Assembly: GCF_036880985.1 (NCBI RefSeq)
Contig: NZ_JBAJNO010000009.1
Location: 1,736,001 to 1,800,000 of the forward strand
From: Limibacter armeniacum
Lineage (GTDB): Bacteria > Bacteroidota > Bacteroidia > Cytophagales > Flammeovirgaceae
Length of the DNA: 64,000 bases
Reading direction: 5' to 3'
Of this stretch, positions 34,606 to 44,049 are shown piece after piece (the stretch's first letter is position 1; every line of letters starts with the position of its first letter). The notes beneath the pieces are model-generated. The model had not been told where the DNA came from. It saw nothing but the letters and a program-made list of their open reading frames with translations, and did not search any database. The position numbers were made by a program, and so were the translations under genes.

Positions 34606-37600
34606 ATGAAAATCGTCAGTGTTGCATTTCAAAACATCAACTCACTTCGTTTTGAAGAACCTTTTACCATTAACTTTGAAGAACACTTTAAGGACTCTGG
34701 ACTTTTTGCCATAACAGGCGCTACAGGTGCTGGCAAAACTACCATTTTGGATGCAATCACTGTTGCCCTATACCACCGTGCACCACGCTTTGCCAATAAT
34801 GCTAATTTAGATGGACTGGTTAGCTACAATGCACCTGAAGCTAGCTCTGAAGTAGTCTTTGAGGCAAAAGGAAATCGGTACAAAGCATTTTGGAGTCTTC
34901 GTGTACTCAAGCAAAACGGTGAGCGGTTAGGCAATAGCAAAGATAGTGTTTCATTAGCCGAGTTTCCTTCAGGAAAGATTCTGACCAGTAAAAAGAATGA
35001 ACTACCTAAAGTTGTAGAGGAGCTGACAGGCTTGAACTATACTCAGTTTCTGAAGTCTGTAATGCTGGCTCAAGGTGATTTTGCTGCATTTGTAAAAGCC
35101 AAGCCATCAGATCGTGGTGACTTGTTAGAGCAAATGACAGGAACTTCCATCTACAAGGTAATAGCCGAAAAAGCTGATGAGAGACTCAAGGAGGAAAAAG
35201 AAAAACTGGCTGTCCTACAAACCCAAATTGATAATAGTCAGCTGCTGTCACCTGAAGAAATAGACACCCTCCAAAAAGAACATAACTCCATTGAGGAGAC
35301 CTTAAAAAAGCTAGCAATTGAAATAAAGTTGGAGACCGATAAACAGCAATGGTGGAAGACTTTTCAGCAAACTGAAGAAGACTTCAAAGTGAAAGCCATT
35401 GAAAAGGAAACTCTGCTAACAGAAGGAGAGAACTTGAAGACTGACTTTAAGCAACTCACACTTCATGAACTAACTCGTCCTTTTCATTCAGTTATCACTC
35501 AGATCGAAAACCTCCAACACCAGAAGCAAACACAGGCAACGGCAATGGACAGTTTTCAACAGAAGCAACCTGCCTGCCAACAGGCTTTAAAGCTTGCAGA
35601 AAAAACATGTACTGATGCTGAAAAAGCTTTGGCTGCTACCAAACAGTCAAAAAAAGATTGGGATCCAAAATTAAAGGTAGCTCGTGAACTGGAAAGTAAT
35701 ATCAACCACTTGCTGACACAACATCAGGATAAGAAAACTGAAAGTGATAATTGGCAAAAAAAGCATACCCAACTCACTCAATCTTTTGAAGAGAAACAGC
35801 TGCTGCTTATACAAAAGCAATCCCAATTAAAAGAATTGGAAAGCTGGCTGAATGACAACCAACGCCTTGTAACGCTTGAAAAACAACTAGAAGATATAAA
35901 ATCACGCTTCCAGCTATTACAAGCATTACAAACTGAACTAGCACAAAAAAAGCAAGCAACGGTACACCTGACCAACAAGCAACGTCAGGGTTCTCAGGAT
36001 ATAACCGATCTAGGACTAAAAATACAGCAACTTGTTCAGGAACAGGAAGCCAAGACCAATCGCATCAAAGAACTCGACAGTCAACTCAAAAGTTATGACC
36101 TTAACAGCCTACGGAGTACTCGTGATAGCTTGACCCATGAAGTTGAGGCACTTAAAAAACTATGCGAACTGTCCAGCAAGTTTATACTTTCGGAACAAGC
36201 GAAGAACCTGCAACTTGAAAATCTTGATACGCTTGACGCTAAACTTAAACAGCTTAAAGCTGAACATCTAAAGCTTTCTGAACAACATACAAGTACTGAG
36301 CAGCAACTGACAGATGCCAAAAAGCTGTTCGAAAAAGACCAGATCATCCATGATTTTGCACAACACCGCCATGTACTTGAAAAGGGAGAGCCTTGCCCAT
36401 TGTGCGGTTCTGAAGAGCACCCTTTTGTCAATTATGATACAGATGCAACACTTTCGGAATCCAAGCAGCGTACTGAACAACTGGCAATTCTACTGAAAGA
36501 GATCAAAAACGAATTGAACAATTTAGATACGGCAATCAGTCAACTGGCAGGAAATAAACAAAGCATTCAGGAACAAATCGAAAAGCTATCTGGAGAAGCT
36601 GCTATTTGGCAAAGAGAGTTTGGTGAAATCCCTCAGCACAAGCAATTTGAAATTACAGCAGAACAAAAGTGGAAAACCCTGTTCCAAGCAACCCAAGAAA
36701 AATTCTCCACTACTGAAAAGGAAATCAACCTAGCCGAATCTATATATTCTAAATGGCAATCGGCAAGTGAAAATCTTCAAGAAGAGCGTAATCATTTACA
36801 GGAATTAAAAACAAAACAAGCTGCTCAGCAGGCAACCCTAACAGGAATAGAAGAAAACCTGTTAGAGACACATAAAGAACTCAAGACACAAACGGATAAG
36901 ACAAAGCAGGAGTATGACTTTTTAGAAACCAAACTTCAAGGTTTTGGACTGTCAATGCCTGCTGAAGAACAACTCCCAATCTTTGTCAAAGACTTGACGG
37001 AACAAATTGGTCAATACCACCAAAAAGAAGAAGCCTTACAGAGTCTAAAAGAAACCTGTTCTGTACTCCAATCAACAATCAGTAACCTAACCGAAAACTT
37101 AAAGGATACAGATTCAAAGCTGGATGAATGCAATCAGGCACTTACCAATATCAAGGAAAAAGGAATTGAGGAGCGAACCAAACTCAAAGATATTCTGCCT
37201 TCGGGAACGCCTGACCAAAAAGCGGAAGAACTTGAAAATGCCATAGACAAAAGTCAGGTTAGTTTAGATAGTGCCAACAAGGAAGTTGAGTTAGCAAAAT
37301 CTGCGTTGCAACTGCTGGAAAATAACATTTCGAATACCCAAGCCACTTTGGTTCAAATTGAAACAGCATTCAACACCCATCAAGGCCAATTGGATACACT
37401 GTTGGAGCAGAGTCTGTTTGACAGTTTTGAAGAGGTTAAAGCCGCTATTCTTTCGGATAAGAGATACTCTGAGATTACCTCACAAAAAGAGCTATACGAC
37501 AAAAAGCTACACAACCTAGAAGGACAGTTAACGCATCTTACTGAAAAAAGAGCACTGCTTTTAGCTGAAAAACCATCAGAAGACCCGCTTGACAAGGTTC

Positions 37601-38268
37601 TACTGAAAATAGAATCGCTTCAGAAAGAACGTGACATCTACAAGAAAAGAGAAACCGAAATTGATATCTGCCTCAAACAGGATATGGATCTTCGCAAGCA
37701 ACATGCAAATGCTGCTCTGGCGATAGACAAACAGCAAAAAGTATTTGATAAGTGGCAACAACTGTATAAGCTGATTTGCCTGAAAACAGGAACAGAACAC
37801 ACAAGCAAAGATGCTTTCAATAACTTTGCACAAGGATTGACATTGTCATTCCTGATTAGGCTAGCCAATGAAAGGTTACACGAACTGAATCCTCGATACA
37901 GTATCAAACGCAAGACAGACTCAGACCTTGATTTCGACATTGTGGATCACTATCAGGCTGATAATATTCGGGAAACTGCTACGCTCAGTGGTGGTGAAAC
38001 CTTCCTGATCAGTCTAGCTTTAGCTTTGGCACTCTCAGACCTTGCCAGTCATAACATCAGCATTGACTCCCTGTTTATTGATGAAGGTTTTGGCACGCTG
38101 GACCCTGATACTTTGGATACTGCCATCTCTGCTTTGGAAAACCTGCAAGCTTCAGGAAAGATGATTGGTGTAATCTCTCACGTACAGCCTCTCAAAGAGA
38201 GACTGACTTCACAGGTGCAACTAAGAAAACGTAACAATGGATTTAGTGAAATCACGATTGTAGTCTAA
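34606..38268 (+). CDS. sbcC: SbcC-type nuclease-complex ATPase
   Basis: A 1220-residue SMC-like ATPase. N-terminal lobe: Walker A GATGAGKT (residues 38-45) and Q-loop region VMLAQGDFAAF. Two long coiled-coil arms, rich in Gln, Glu, Lys and Leu, flank a zinc hook CPLCGSEEHP (CxxC near residue 596). C-terminal lobe: signature LSGGE near 1126, Walker B SLFIDEGFGTLD near 1156 and the H-loop VISHV. SbcC with the nuclease SbcD opens hairpins and processes blocked DNA ends. Length is somewhat above the usual 1000-1050 residues. No sbcD gene is adjacent, so the partner is encoded elsewhere or the annotation must rest on domain evidence only. Confidence 0.9.
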   Translation: MKIVSVAFQNINSLRFEEPFTINFEEHFKDSGLFAITGATGAGKTTILDAITVALYHRAPRFANNANLDGLVSYNAPEASSEVVFEAKGNRYKAFWSLRVLKQNGERLGNSKDSVSLAEFPSGKILTSKKNELPKVVEELTGLNYTQFLKSVMLAQGDFAAFVKAKPSDRGDLLEQMTGTSIYKVIAEKADERLKEEKEKLAVLQTQIDNSQLLSPEEIDTLQKEHNSIEETLKKLAIEIKLETDKQQWWKTFQQTEEDFKVKAIEKETLLTEGENLKTDFKQLTLHELTRPFHSVITQIENLQHQKQTQATAMDSFQQKQPACQQALKLAEKTCTDAEKALAATKQSKKDWDPKLKVARELESNINHLLTQHQDKKTESDNWQKKHTQLTQSFEEKQLLLIQKQSQLKELESWLNDNQRLVTLEKQLEDIKSRFQLLQALQTELAQKKQATVHLTNKQRQGSQDITDLGLKIQQLVQEQEAKTNRIKELDSQLKSYDLNSLRSTRDSLTHEVEALKKLCELSSKFILSEQAKNLQLENLDTLDAKLKQLKAEHLKLSEQHTSTEQQLTDAKKLFEKDQIIHDFAQHRHVLEKGEPCPLCGSEEHPFVNYDTDATLSESKQRTEQLAILLKEIKNELNNLDTAISQLAGNKQSIQEQIEKLSGEAAIWQREFGEIPQHKQFEITAEQKWKTLFQATQEKFSTTEKEINLAESIYSKWQSASENLQEERNHLQELKTKQAAQQATLTGIEENLLETHKELKTQTDKTKQEYDFLETKLQGFGLSMPAEEQLPIFVKDLTEQIGQYHQKEEALQSLKETCSVLQSTISNLTENLKDTDSKLDECNQALTNIKEKGIEERTKLKDILPSGTPDQKAEELENAIDKSQVSLDSANKEVELAKSALQLLENNISNTQATLVQIETAFNTHQGQLDTLLEQSLFDSFEEVKAAILSDKRYSEITSQKELYDKKLHNLEGQLTHLTEKRALLLAEKPSEDPLDKVLLKIESLQKERDIYKKRETEIDICLKQDMDLRKQHANAALAIDKQQKVFDKWQQLYKLICLKTGTEHTSKDAFNNFAQGLTLSFLIRLANERLHELNPRYSIKRKTDSDLDFDIVDHYQADNIRETATLSGGETFLISLALALALSDLASHNISIDSLFIDEGFGTLDPDTLDTAISALENLQASGKMIGVISHVQPLKERLTSQVQLRKRNNGFSEITIVV

Positions 38269-38297
38269 GAAATTCACCATACTCCATTAAACAATAT

Positions 38298-38345
38298 TAA
38301 GCACTGACTTTTTGAGTGGTATCATAAAAGTTAGTGCTTATTCTT
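38298..38345 (+). terminator. Probable terminator after sbcC
   Basis: Arms AAGCACTGACTTTT and AAAAGTTAGTGCTT (one G-T pair) with a 13-base loop and ATTCTTAT tail. Confidence 0.65.
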
Positions 38346-38425
38346 ATCTTATCATTATTAACCTCCTATTCACTCCTCCCATCTCTATTTTTATTCCATT
38401 CGAGTCACTAATCCCCTCCTGACTT

Positions 38426-39076
38426 ATGAAAAAAATAATTGGATTTTTATTCTTGTTGGTATTGTCAGCTTCCTCTTATTCCTATGCCCAGAGAGCTATG
38501 GAGTTTACTGGCTTGGGCGGATACCAATTTGGCGGAAAAGTTGAATTTGTTGAGGGAGACCTCAAGATTAAAGACAATGCCAATTTCGCAGGTATTTTCA
38601 GTGTAGAGCTTGTTCCTTCCTATATGTTGGAAATTGGCTATACCCGTATGGATACCCGAGCAGAATGGCGTCCGCTTCCATTCTATCAGAATCCTCCCTT
38701 TAACTATGAACGCCAAAATATCGGAGCTTCAGTAGAATACTTTCAGATTGGTGGGCTTAGAGAATTCAGAAGTAACTCAGCACTCATCCCCTTTGCACAA
38801 TTCAGTGCTGGTGCCGCACGTCTAAACGATAAGGACAACAGCATAGATGCATGGCGACTGGCAATCACATTTGGTGGTGGTATCAAAATCCCTTTAGCCG
38901 ATCATTTTGGCCTCAGGTTTCAGGGCAGGCTATTGATGCCTTTTTACTTTGATGGTGTTGGCGGATATGTCGGTATAGGTACAGGTGGGCCCTCAACTGG
39001 TTTAGGTGTCACTTCCTCTGTTCCCGTCGTCCAAGGAGACTTTAGTGGAGGCGTCTACTTCAGAATTTCCCAATAA
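38426..39076 (+). CDS. Outer-membrane beta-barrel protein
   Basis: A 216-residue protein with signal peptide (about 1-21, SSYSYAQ). The mature chain contains regularly spaced amphipathic strands: MEFTGLGGYQFGGKVEF, ELVPSYMLEIGYTRMD, IGASVEYFQIGGLREF, LAITFGGGIKIPL, FGLRFQGRLLMPFYF, ending in YFRISQ. This is the OmpW/PorT-like small barrel pattern, without a recognisable ligand motif. Single gene; terminator directly behind. Confidence 0.83.
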   Translation: MKKIIGFLFLLVLSASSYSYAQRAMEFTGLGGYQFGGKVEFVEGDLKIKDNANFAGIFSVELVPSYMLEIGYTRMDTRAEWRPLPFYQNPPFNYERQNIGASVEYFQIGGLREFRSNSALIPFAQFSAGAARLNDKDNSIDAWRLAITFGGGIKIPLADHFGLRFQGRLLMPFYFDGVGGYVGIGTGGPSTGLGVTSSVPVVQGDFSGGVYFRISQ

Positions 39077-39077
39077 C

Positions 39078-39113
39078 AAAAAAAGCCCTTAAGAAAAGTC
39101 TTAAGGGTTTTTC
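39078..39113 (+). terminator. Bidirectional terminator
   Basis: Stem AAAGCCCTTAAG/CTTAAGGGTTTT flanked by A- and T-runs between converging genes. Confidence 0.85.
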
Positions 39114-39138
39114 AATGGGTTAATAAATTTTCAGTTCG

Positions 39139-39660
39139 TTAATTAAACTCTAAAATCATTTTTGAAGGGCCCATTTTGGTAATGTTTGTATTGCACTGGA
39201 ATTTCTTGTCTAGCCCTTTTATCAAGGAAATCATTAGGTCTATCAACTGGCGCTGCGAGTTATATGTCAGCTCCAGCTTATTTCCTTCCAGCCATTTATA
39301 CTCAAACCGTGGAGGACGGGCACTATCCATTGCTTTGGTCATAACTACATGGATATTGTCCAACTTTTCTATCATCTGCCTTGTAGAAGAAACACTCAGA
39401 TAAAATGCCTTATACACTTCAGGTGCATAAGAGCAAGACCAGTATTCTCCAAATTCATCAAATATTTGAGATAGTGGCACTCCCAAAACTTTTGTGGTAT
39501 TAACGATGAATTCCATGGTGAGGCTTTCATCAACATCGTCATAAACAGAAAAGTCATGGTTGGCTGACAAGCCCATTGAGGTTAAACATTCTTCCCATTT
39601 GGTTGGGCCATAATTTTGCTTGATCATCTTACCAAGACAAATGTGAATTGTCCCTTTCAT
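39139..39660 (-). CDS. H-NOX heme nitric-oxide/oxygen-binding protein
   Basis: A 173-residue single-domain heme sensor. MKGTI at the start, the proximal heme ligand His104 (LDNIHVVMTKAMDSA, aligning with the EVHLQLTK helix of known H-NOX proteins), PPRF at 116-119 and the diagnostic YxSxR motif at Tyr133-Ser135-Arg137 (YNSQR), which binds heme propionates, are all present. Stand-alone H-NOX proteins usually report NO (or O2) to a histidine kinase or cyclic-di-GMP enzyme encoded beside them. Here no such partner is adjacent; the upstream neighbour in the same direction is a CrtA-like carotenoid oxygenase, 147 bp away. Distal-pocket residues that separate NO from O2 binding cannot be judged by eye. 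Confidence 0.88.
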   Translation of the reverse strand: MKGTIHICLGKMIKQNYGPTKWEECLTSMGLSANHDFSVYDDVDESLTMEFIVNTTKVLGVPLSQIFDEFGEYWSCSYAPEVYKAFYLSVSSTRQMIEKLDNIHVVMTKAMDSARPPRFEYKWLEGNKLELTYNSQRQLIDLMISLIKGLDKKFQCNTNITKMGPSKMILEFN

Positions 39661-39807
39661 ATATGGTTCTAATGGGTTAATAATTGATTAATGATGTAAA
39701 TACTAGTCATCATTATTAACAAACCCTAATTGAATGATCAAGAATCTTTATTTGATTTAATAGATTCTAAGTTTTTCAATATTTAAATGATAACTGCACT
39801 CTATATG

Positions 39808-40512
39808 CTATTCAAAGTATTTTTGAAGCGGATTTACACCAAATATTCCCCCTTCTACAGCAATTGGTTGCAAGCGAACAAATAGCTCTTCCTTGTACCA
39901 ATTTCCCTGAACCTTTTTCTGGATAACTTCCCTATGAGCCTTGTTATGATAAGCGTATAACTTCATAGATGCTTCATCCTGCCAAAGACTGAAAGTAGCT
40001 TGCTGTACAAATGGTAACTCCCCAATTCCCTTCGCAAAAAGTTGACCTTCGCAATTAACAATTGACTGACTGACCTTAGGTACTTGCTTCCAAAAGGAAT
40101 ATAACTTGTTAGTCCGAATAGTAGCCCTAGTGAGCACTGCTATCGGCAATTCCTCATAACGATTAGTACAATCAAAGGGTTGTACCCCAGCCCACCGCCC
40201 ATGTACTTGAAAGGACTGCATCCAAATGGTCAACAACTCATCTGATCGGGTACGGTACTCATTAAACATTGAAGAGTTTGCCATAAAAGCCTCCGAGTAC
40301 GTCTGGTTTTCCCAAACACACAATAGGCAATACGATGTAAAGTCAGGCATAAGGCTAAAGCCATTTTTGGCACCTGTTCCCATCAACTTGCAAAAAGTCA
40401 ATCCTTCAACATCCTGTAAAGCATATTTGCCTAACCCCATCATCCTAAAAGCCCAAACTTGATCGGGTAAGCTCAAAAAACGGAAGAAAGTGATCGTAAC
40501 AACTTGTTTCAT
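39808..40512 (-). CDS. crtA: CrtA-like spheroidene monooxygenase
   Basis: A 234-residue cytoplasmic protein resembling spheroidene monooxygenase CrtA, which introduces a keto group at C-2 of acyclic carotenoids using O2. Typical segments: VVTITFFRF at the start, GLTFCKLMGTGAKNGFSLMPDFTSYCLLCVWEN, the VLTRATIRTNKLYSFWKQVP block and ATFSLWQDEASMKLYAYHNKAHREVI, with the conserved His near the end. CrtA enzymes have been reported as heme-dependent. Together with the adjacent H-NOX gene this makes a heme/oxygen-themed pair. No other carotenoid gene is in the window. The broader dimeric alpha/beta barrel fold is shared with DUF3291, so a different monooxygenase role cannot be excluded. Confidence 0.75.
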   Translation of the reverse strand: MKQVVTITFFRFLSLPDQVWAFRMMGLGKYALQDVEGLTFCKLMGTGAKNGFSLMPDFTSYCLLCVWENQTYSEAFMANSSMFNEYRTRSDELLTIWMQSFQVHGRWAGVQPFDCTNRYEELPIAVLTRATIRTNKLYSFWKQVPKVSQSIVNCEGQLFAKGIGELPFVQQATFSLWQDEASMKLYAYHNKAHREVIQKKVQGNWYKEELFVRLQPIAVEGGIFGVNPLQKYFE

Positions 40513-40541
40513 ACTATTAGAAGGTAGTGGATCTTACATTA

Positions 40542-40549
40542 CAAACATA
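40542..40549 (-). promoter_or_regulatory. Candidate -7 element (TATGTTTG) for the CrtA-like gene
   Basis: Exact match to TAnnTTTG, 30 bp upstream of the start codon, leftward strand; the -33 region is A+T-rich without a clear TTTG. Confidence 0.4.
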
Positions 40550-40668
40550 AGCATTCACATTTATTAGTGATAAATATTCAAAAACGTAACACCTTCATTA
40601 TAGTCCATTTAAGATTATATAGCTATTTTAACAATGTACAAACAACGATATCAAACCAGCTAACTGAT

Positions 40669-43600
40669 ATGAAAAAACTACTTTTACTATTGTTTCTTAC
40701 ATCCTTAACCTCTCTTGCTTTTAGTCAGGGGAGTACTACCGCAGGATTAAATGGTAGTGTCGTCAGTGCCTCCACTGGTGAGACACTCATAGGTGCTACA
40801 GTAATCGCTGTACATGTACCAACTGGCTCAGAATATGGGGCGACGACCAACACAGAAGGTTTTTATAGAATTCCCAACCTACAAGTAGGAGGCCCCTATA
40901 CCCTTACAGCTTCTTTCCTTGGTTTTCAGGAGGTCAAACTTGAAGGTATTTATGTGAAGCTTGGACAAAACCTGAGACAGGACTTCAAGATGTCAGAAGA
41001 AGATCAAACACTCGAAGAAGTGATCGTGTCAGGACAGGCTGAAGGCATCATCGATGGAGATAGAACAGGTGCCAAAACTACAGTCAATGTTGAACAGATC
41101 AACAACCTCCCTACTGTTGCCCGTGACCTTTCTGACTTTACAAGGGTCACCCCTCAAGCCCGAATTACTTCCAATGGAGGTATTACCATTGCCGGTAGCA
41201 ACAACCGTTATAATTCCATCTTTATTGATGGTGCTGTCAACAATGATGTATTTGGACTGGCAGAAAATGGCAACAATGGTGGTCAATCAGGTATTTCACC
41301 TATCAGTGTTGATGCTATTGAGCAAATTGAGGTGGTGGTTGCTCCCTATGATGTGCGTCAAGGTGGATTTGCTGGAGGAGGGATTAACGCTGTAACCCGA
41401 AGTGGTAAAAACAAGTTTGATGGCTCTATCTATTACCTGTTCAGGGATGAAAACATTACAGGTAAAACTCCTACTGATGACAACGATATCAGAAGGGTAA
41501 AGGCAGATCCTTTTAGTGCCAAAACCTACGGGGCTCGTCTTGGTGGGCCAATCATCAAGAACAAGCTTTTCTTTTTTGTCAATGCCGAAATTCAGCGTGA
41601 TGAAACCCCTCAGCCATTTAATGTAAATGACTACCAAGGTAATACGGATGCAGATGGACTTAGCGAACTGATCTCATTTGTAGACGAAAGATATGGATAT
41701 AGCATGGGAGCCTATGACAACAATACCATCTCCTTGGATGGTGAAAAATTCTTAGGGAAAATTGACTGGAATATCAACCAAAATCACAAGCTATCAATAC
41801 GACACAGCTACACCAAAGGTGATAACACATCTCCTACCAGATCTTCCAATACCAACATTTACTTCACCAATGCTGGTATATCCTTTATCTCCACTACTAA
41901 CTCTTCTGCTATCCAGCTAAAAAGTACCTTCAGTTCAGATGTGTCCAATGACCTGATCTTAGGTTATACAAGGGTTCGAGATGACCGAGACCCTCTGGGA
42001 GCTAATTTTCCAAGTGTAATTATCAATGATGGTAGTGGTAGAATCAACTTCGGTAGCGAGGCATTCTCTGCTGCAAATGCCTTGGAGCAGGATATCTTCA
42101 CCATCACCAATAACCTAACCCTTTTCAAAGGTCGTCATACCTTTACATTTGGTACACACAACGAGTTTTATAAGGTGTATAACTTGTTTATCCGTCAGAA
42201 CTTTGGTGAATACACTTTCAACAACGTCTCTGACTTTATCAATGAAGAAGTTCCCAACAACTACGCCCGTAGCTACTCACTGGTAGATAACGTAACCGGA
42301 GATGGTAGTGCGGCGGCGGCTGACTTCAATGCATTCCAACTTGGGTTTTATGCTCAAGATGAATATCAGGTACTTGATAACCTGAAATTCACTTTAGGGG
42401 TAAGGGTTGATATTCCTATATTCAATGACGACCCTACGGTGGATACGACTTTCAATAATCAGACAAGACCTGATGTAGAGCTGTTCTACGATTTAGAAGG
42501 AGCTCGATCAGGTAAAATGTTTGACCCTCAGTTATTGTTTGCTCCAAGAATCGGCTTCAACTGGGATGTACATGGAGACGAAAGGCTTCAAATACGTGGT
42601 GGATTCGGTATATTCAACAGCCGTGTACCACTTGTGTGGCCAGCAGGTTCCTATACCAACAATGGCATTACCATTGGTGGTGTCACAGCCAACGACCAAG
42701 ATTTCATCAACAATGGTCTTAACTTTGAACCTGACCCAAATAACCAATATACAGCTGTTGACTTCGGTAAAGAAGACCCTATCCCTTCAGGACAAATGGA
42801 CCTTTTTGTGGATGACTTCAAACTTCCTCAGGTGCTTAGAACGAGTATCGGCGTTGACCATGTACTTCCTTGGGACTTGGTGTTCAGTGGAGAATTCCTT
42901 TATACCAAAAAGCTTAACGATGTTGTGTATTACAACGTCAATACCAAACCAGCAACGCAACGCCTAGATGGTCCTCAAGATGGCGACAGACGCCCTGTCT
43001 ACGACCGTCGTGACCCAGTAGACAGCCGCTATACTCGAATTATCTTAGCTGATAATACACAAAAAGGGTATTCATACAATGTGACTGCATCCTTACAAAA
43101 AAGCTTTAAGAAAACTGGTTTTGATGTAAGCGTAGCATATACTTATGGTAGATCAAAAGCGGTCAATGATGGTACTTCATCTCAAAACTCCTCTCAGTGG
43201 CGATTTATGGAAAATGTCAATGGTAAAAACAGGCTTGACCTTACTTATTCTGACTTTGACCTAGGACATCGAGTAGTCGGGTTTGTATCTTATTCCAAAG
43301 AATACCTCCAACACTTCGGTACTTCTATTGCCCTTTTCCTTACAGCCCAATCAGGTACAAGGTTCTCTTACATCTATGGTGGTGGTTCTACCTTTACAGA
43401 AGATGGCACGCCTATCTCCGGCTCAGGACAGATTGCCAATGATGATACCGGTTCGGGCAGTACCCAAGCGGACCTTATCTTTGTTCCTGACAGAGCTGAC
43501 CAAATCAGGCTAGTGGACCAATTTGCCGCTGATGGTACACTGATCAAGTCAGCAGAACAACAATGGGAAGAACTGGACGCCTACATCAGAGGTGATGAAT

Positions 43601-43980
43601 ACCTAAGAGACAGAAGAGGGCAATATGCTGAAAGAAATGGGGACAGACTTCCATTCCAGACAGTGCTTGACCTTAGACTAAAGCAGCACTTCTTCATTGA
43701 AACTGGAGACTACAAGCACACCTTGGAAGTAACATTCGATATATTCAACTTCACTAATATGCTGAACAAGGATTGGGGTAGACAATACTTTGTTCAGAAT
43801 GAAAACTTCGGGTTGATTAGCCATGTTGGATATGAACAACTTGAAGGTGGTGGAAATGACATTACAAAGCCAGTTTATAACTTCAATGCTCCTTCTGATG
43901 GTAAAGTTGAGAGTATTGATGATTCAGGAGTTAACAGCTCAAGATGGCAAGCCCAGATTGGTCTTCGTTACTCATTCTAA
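40669..43980 (+). CDS. Oar-like TonB-dependent receptor with carboxypeptidase-regulatory domain
   Basis: The start at 40669 (MKKLLLLLFLTSLTSLAFSQ) is chosen because it gives a proper signal peptide; the open frame begins earlier, at 40567, with non-conserved sequence. The 1103-residue product has a carboxypeptidase-regulatory-like domain (GLNGSVVSASTGETLIGATVIAV...), a TonB plug (about residues 110-240; TTVNVEQINNLPTVARDLSDFTRVTPQ, VVAPYDVRQGGFAGGGINAVTRSG), then a 22-strand-type barrel ending in RWQAQIGLRYSF with terminal Phe. The plug and the region DVRQGGFAGGG match the Oar-like receptors of myxobacteria and Bacteroidota, which import or export unknown large substrates with TonB-ExbBD energy. 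Outer membrane. Monocistronic with a terminator. Confidence 0.92.
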   Translation: MKKLLLLLFLTSLTSLAFSQGSTTAGLNGSVVSASTGETLIGATVIAVHVPTGSEYGATTNTEGFYRIPNLQVGGPYTLTASFLGFQEVKLEGIYVKLGQNLRQDFKMSEEDQTLEEVIVSGQAEGIIDGDRTGAKTTVNVEQINNLPTVARDLSDFTRVTPQARITSNGGITIAGSNNRYNSIFIDGAVNNDVFGLAENGNNGGQSGISPISVDAIEQIEVVVAPYDVRQGGFAGGGINAVTRSGKNKFDGSIYYLFRDENITGKTPTDDNDIRRVKADPFSAKTYGARLGGPIIKNKLFFFVNAEIQRDETPQPFNVNDYQGNTDADGLSELISFVDERYGYSMGAYDNNTISLDGEKFLGKIDWNINQNHKLSIRHSYTKGDNTSPTRSSNTNIYFTNAGISFISTTNSSAIQLKSTFSSDVSNDLILGYTRVRDDRDPLGANFPSVIINDGSGRINFGSEAFSAANALEQDIFTITNNLTLFKGRHTFTFGTHNEFYKVYNLFIRQNFGEYTFNNVSDFINEEVPNNYARSYSLVDNVTGDGSAAAADFNAFQLGFYAQDEYQVLDNLKFTLGVRVDIPIFNDDPTVDTTFNNQTRPDVELFYDLEGARSGKMFDPQLLFAPRIGFNWDVHGDERLQIRGGFGIFNSRVPLVWPAGSYTNNGITIGGVTANDQDFINNGLNFEPDPNNQYTAVDFGKEDPIPSGQMDLFVDDFKLPQVLRTSIGVDHVLPWDLVFSGEFLYTKKLNDVVYYNVNTKPATQRLDGPQDGDRRPVYDRRDPVDSRYTRIILADNTQKGYSYNVTASLQKSFKKTGFDVSVAYTYGRSKAVNDGTSSQNSSQWRFMENVNGKNRLDLTYSDFDLGHRVVGFVSYSKEYLQHFGTSIALFLTAQSGTRFSYIYGGGSTFTEDGTPISGSGQIANDDTGSGSTQADLIFVPDRADQIRLVDQFAADGTLIKSAEQQWEELDAYIRGDEYLRDRRGQYAERNGDRLPFQTVLDLRLKQHFFIETGDYKHTLEVTFDIFNFTNMLNKDWGRQYFVQNENFGLISHVGYEQLEGGGNDITKPVYNFNAPSDGKVESIDDSGVNSSRWQAQIGLRYSF

Positions 43981-43991
43981 ATAGCACACAT

Positions 43992-44031
43992 AAAGCCTGT
44001 GATTCGTATTTCTCGATTCACAGGCTTTTTC
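43992..44031 (+). terminator. Rho-independent terminator
   Basis: Stem AAAGCCTGTGA(AT) pairing with TTCACAGGCTTTTT (loop about 13 bases), between converging genes. Confidence 0.8.
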
Positions 44032-44049
44032 CATTTTAAAAAGTGGCTT

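Noticed and set aside
40567-40668. Upstream start of the TonB receptor
   Set aside because: It would place 34 extra residues before a perfect signal peptide; the start at 40669 fits export.
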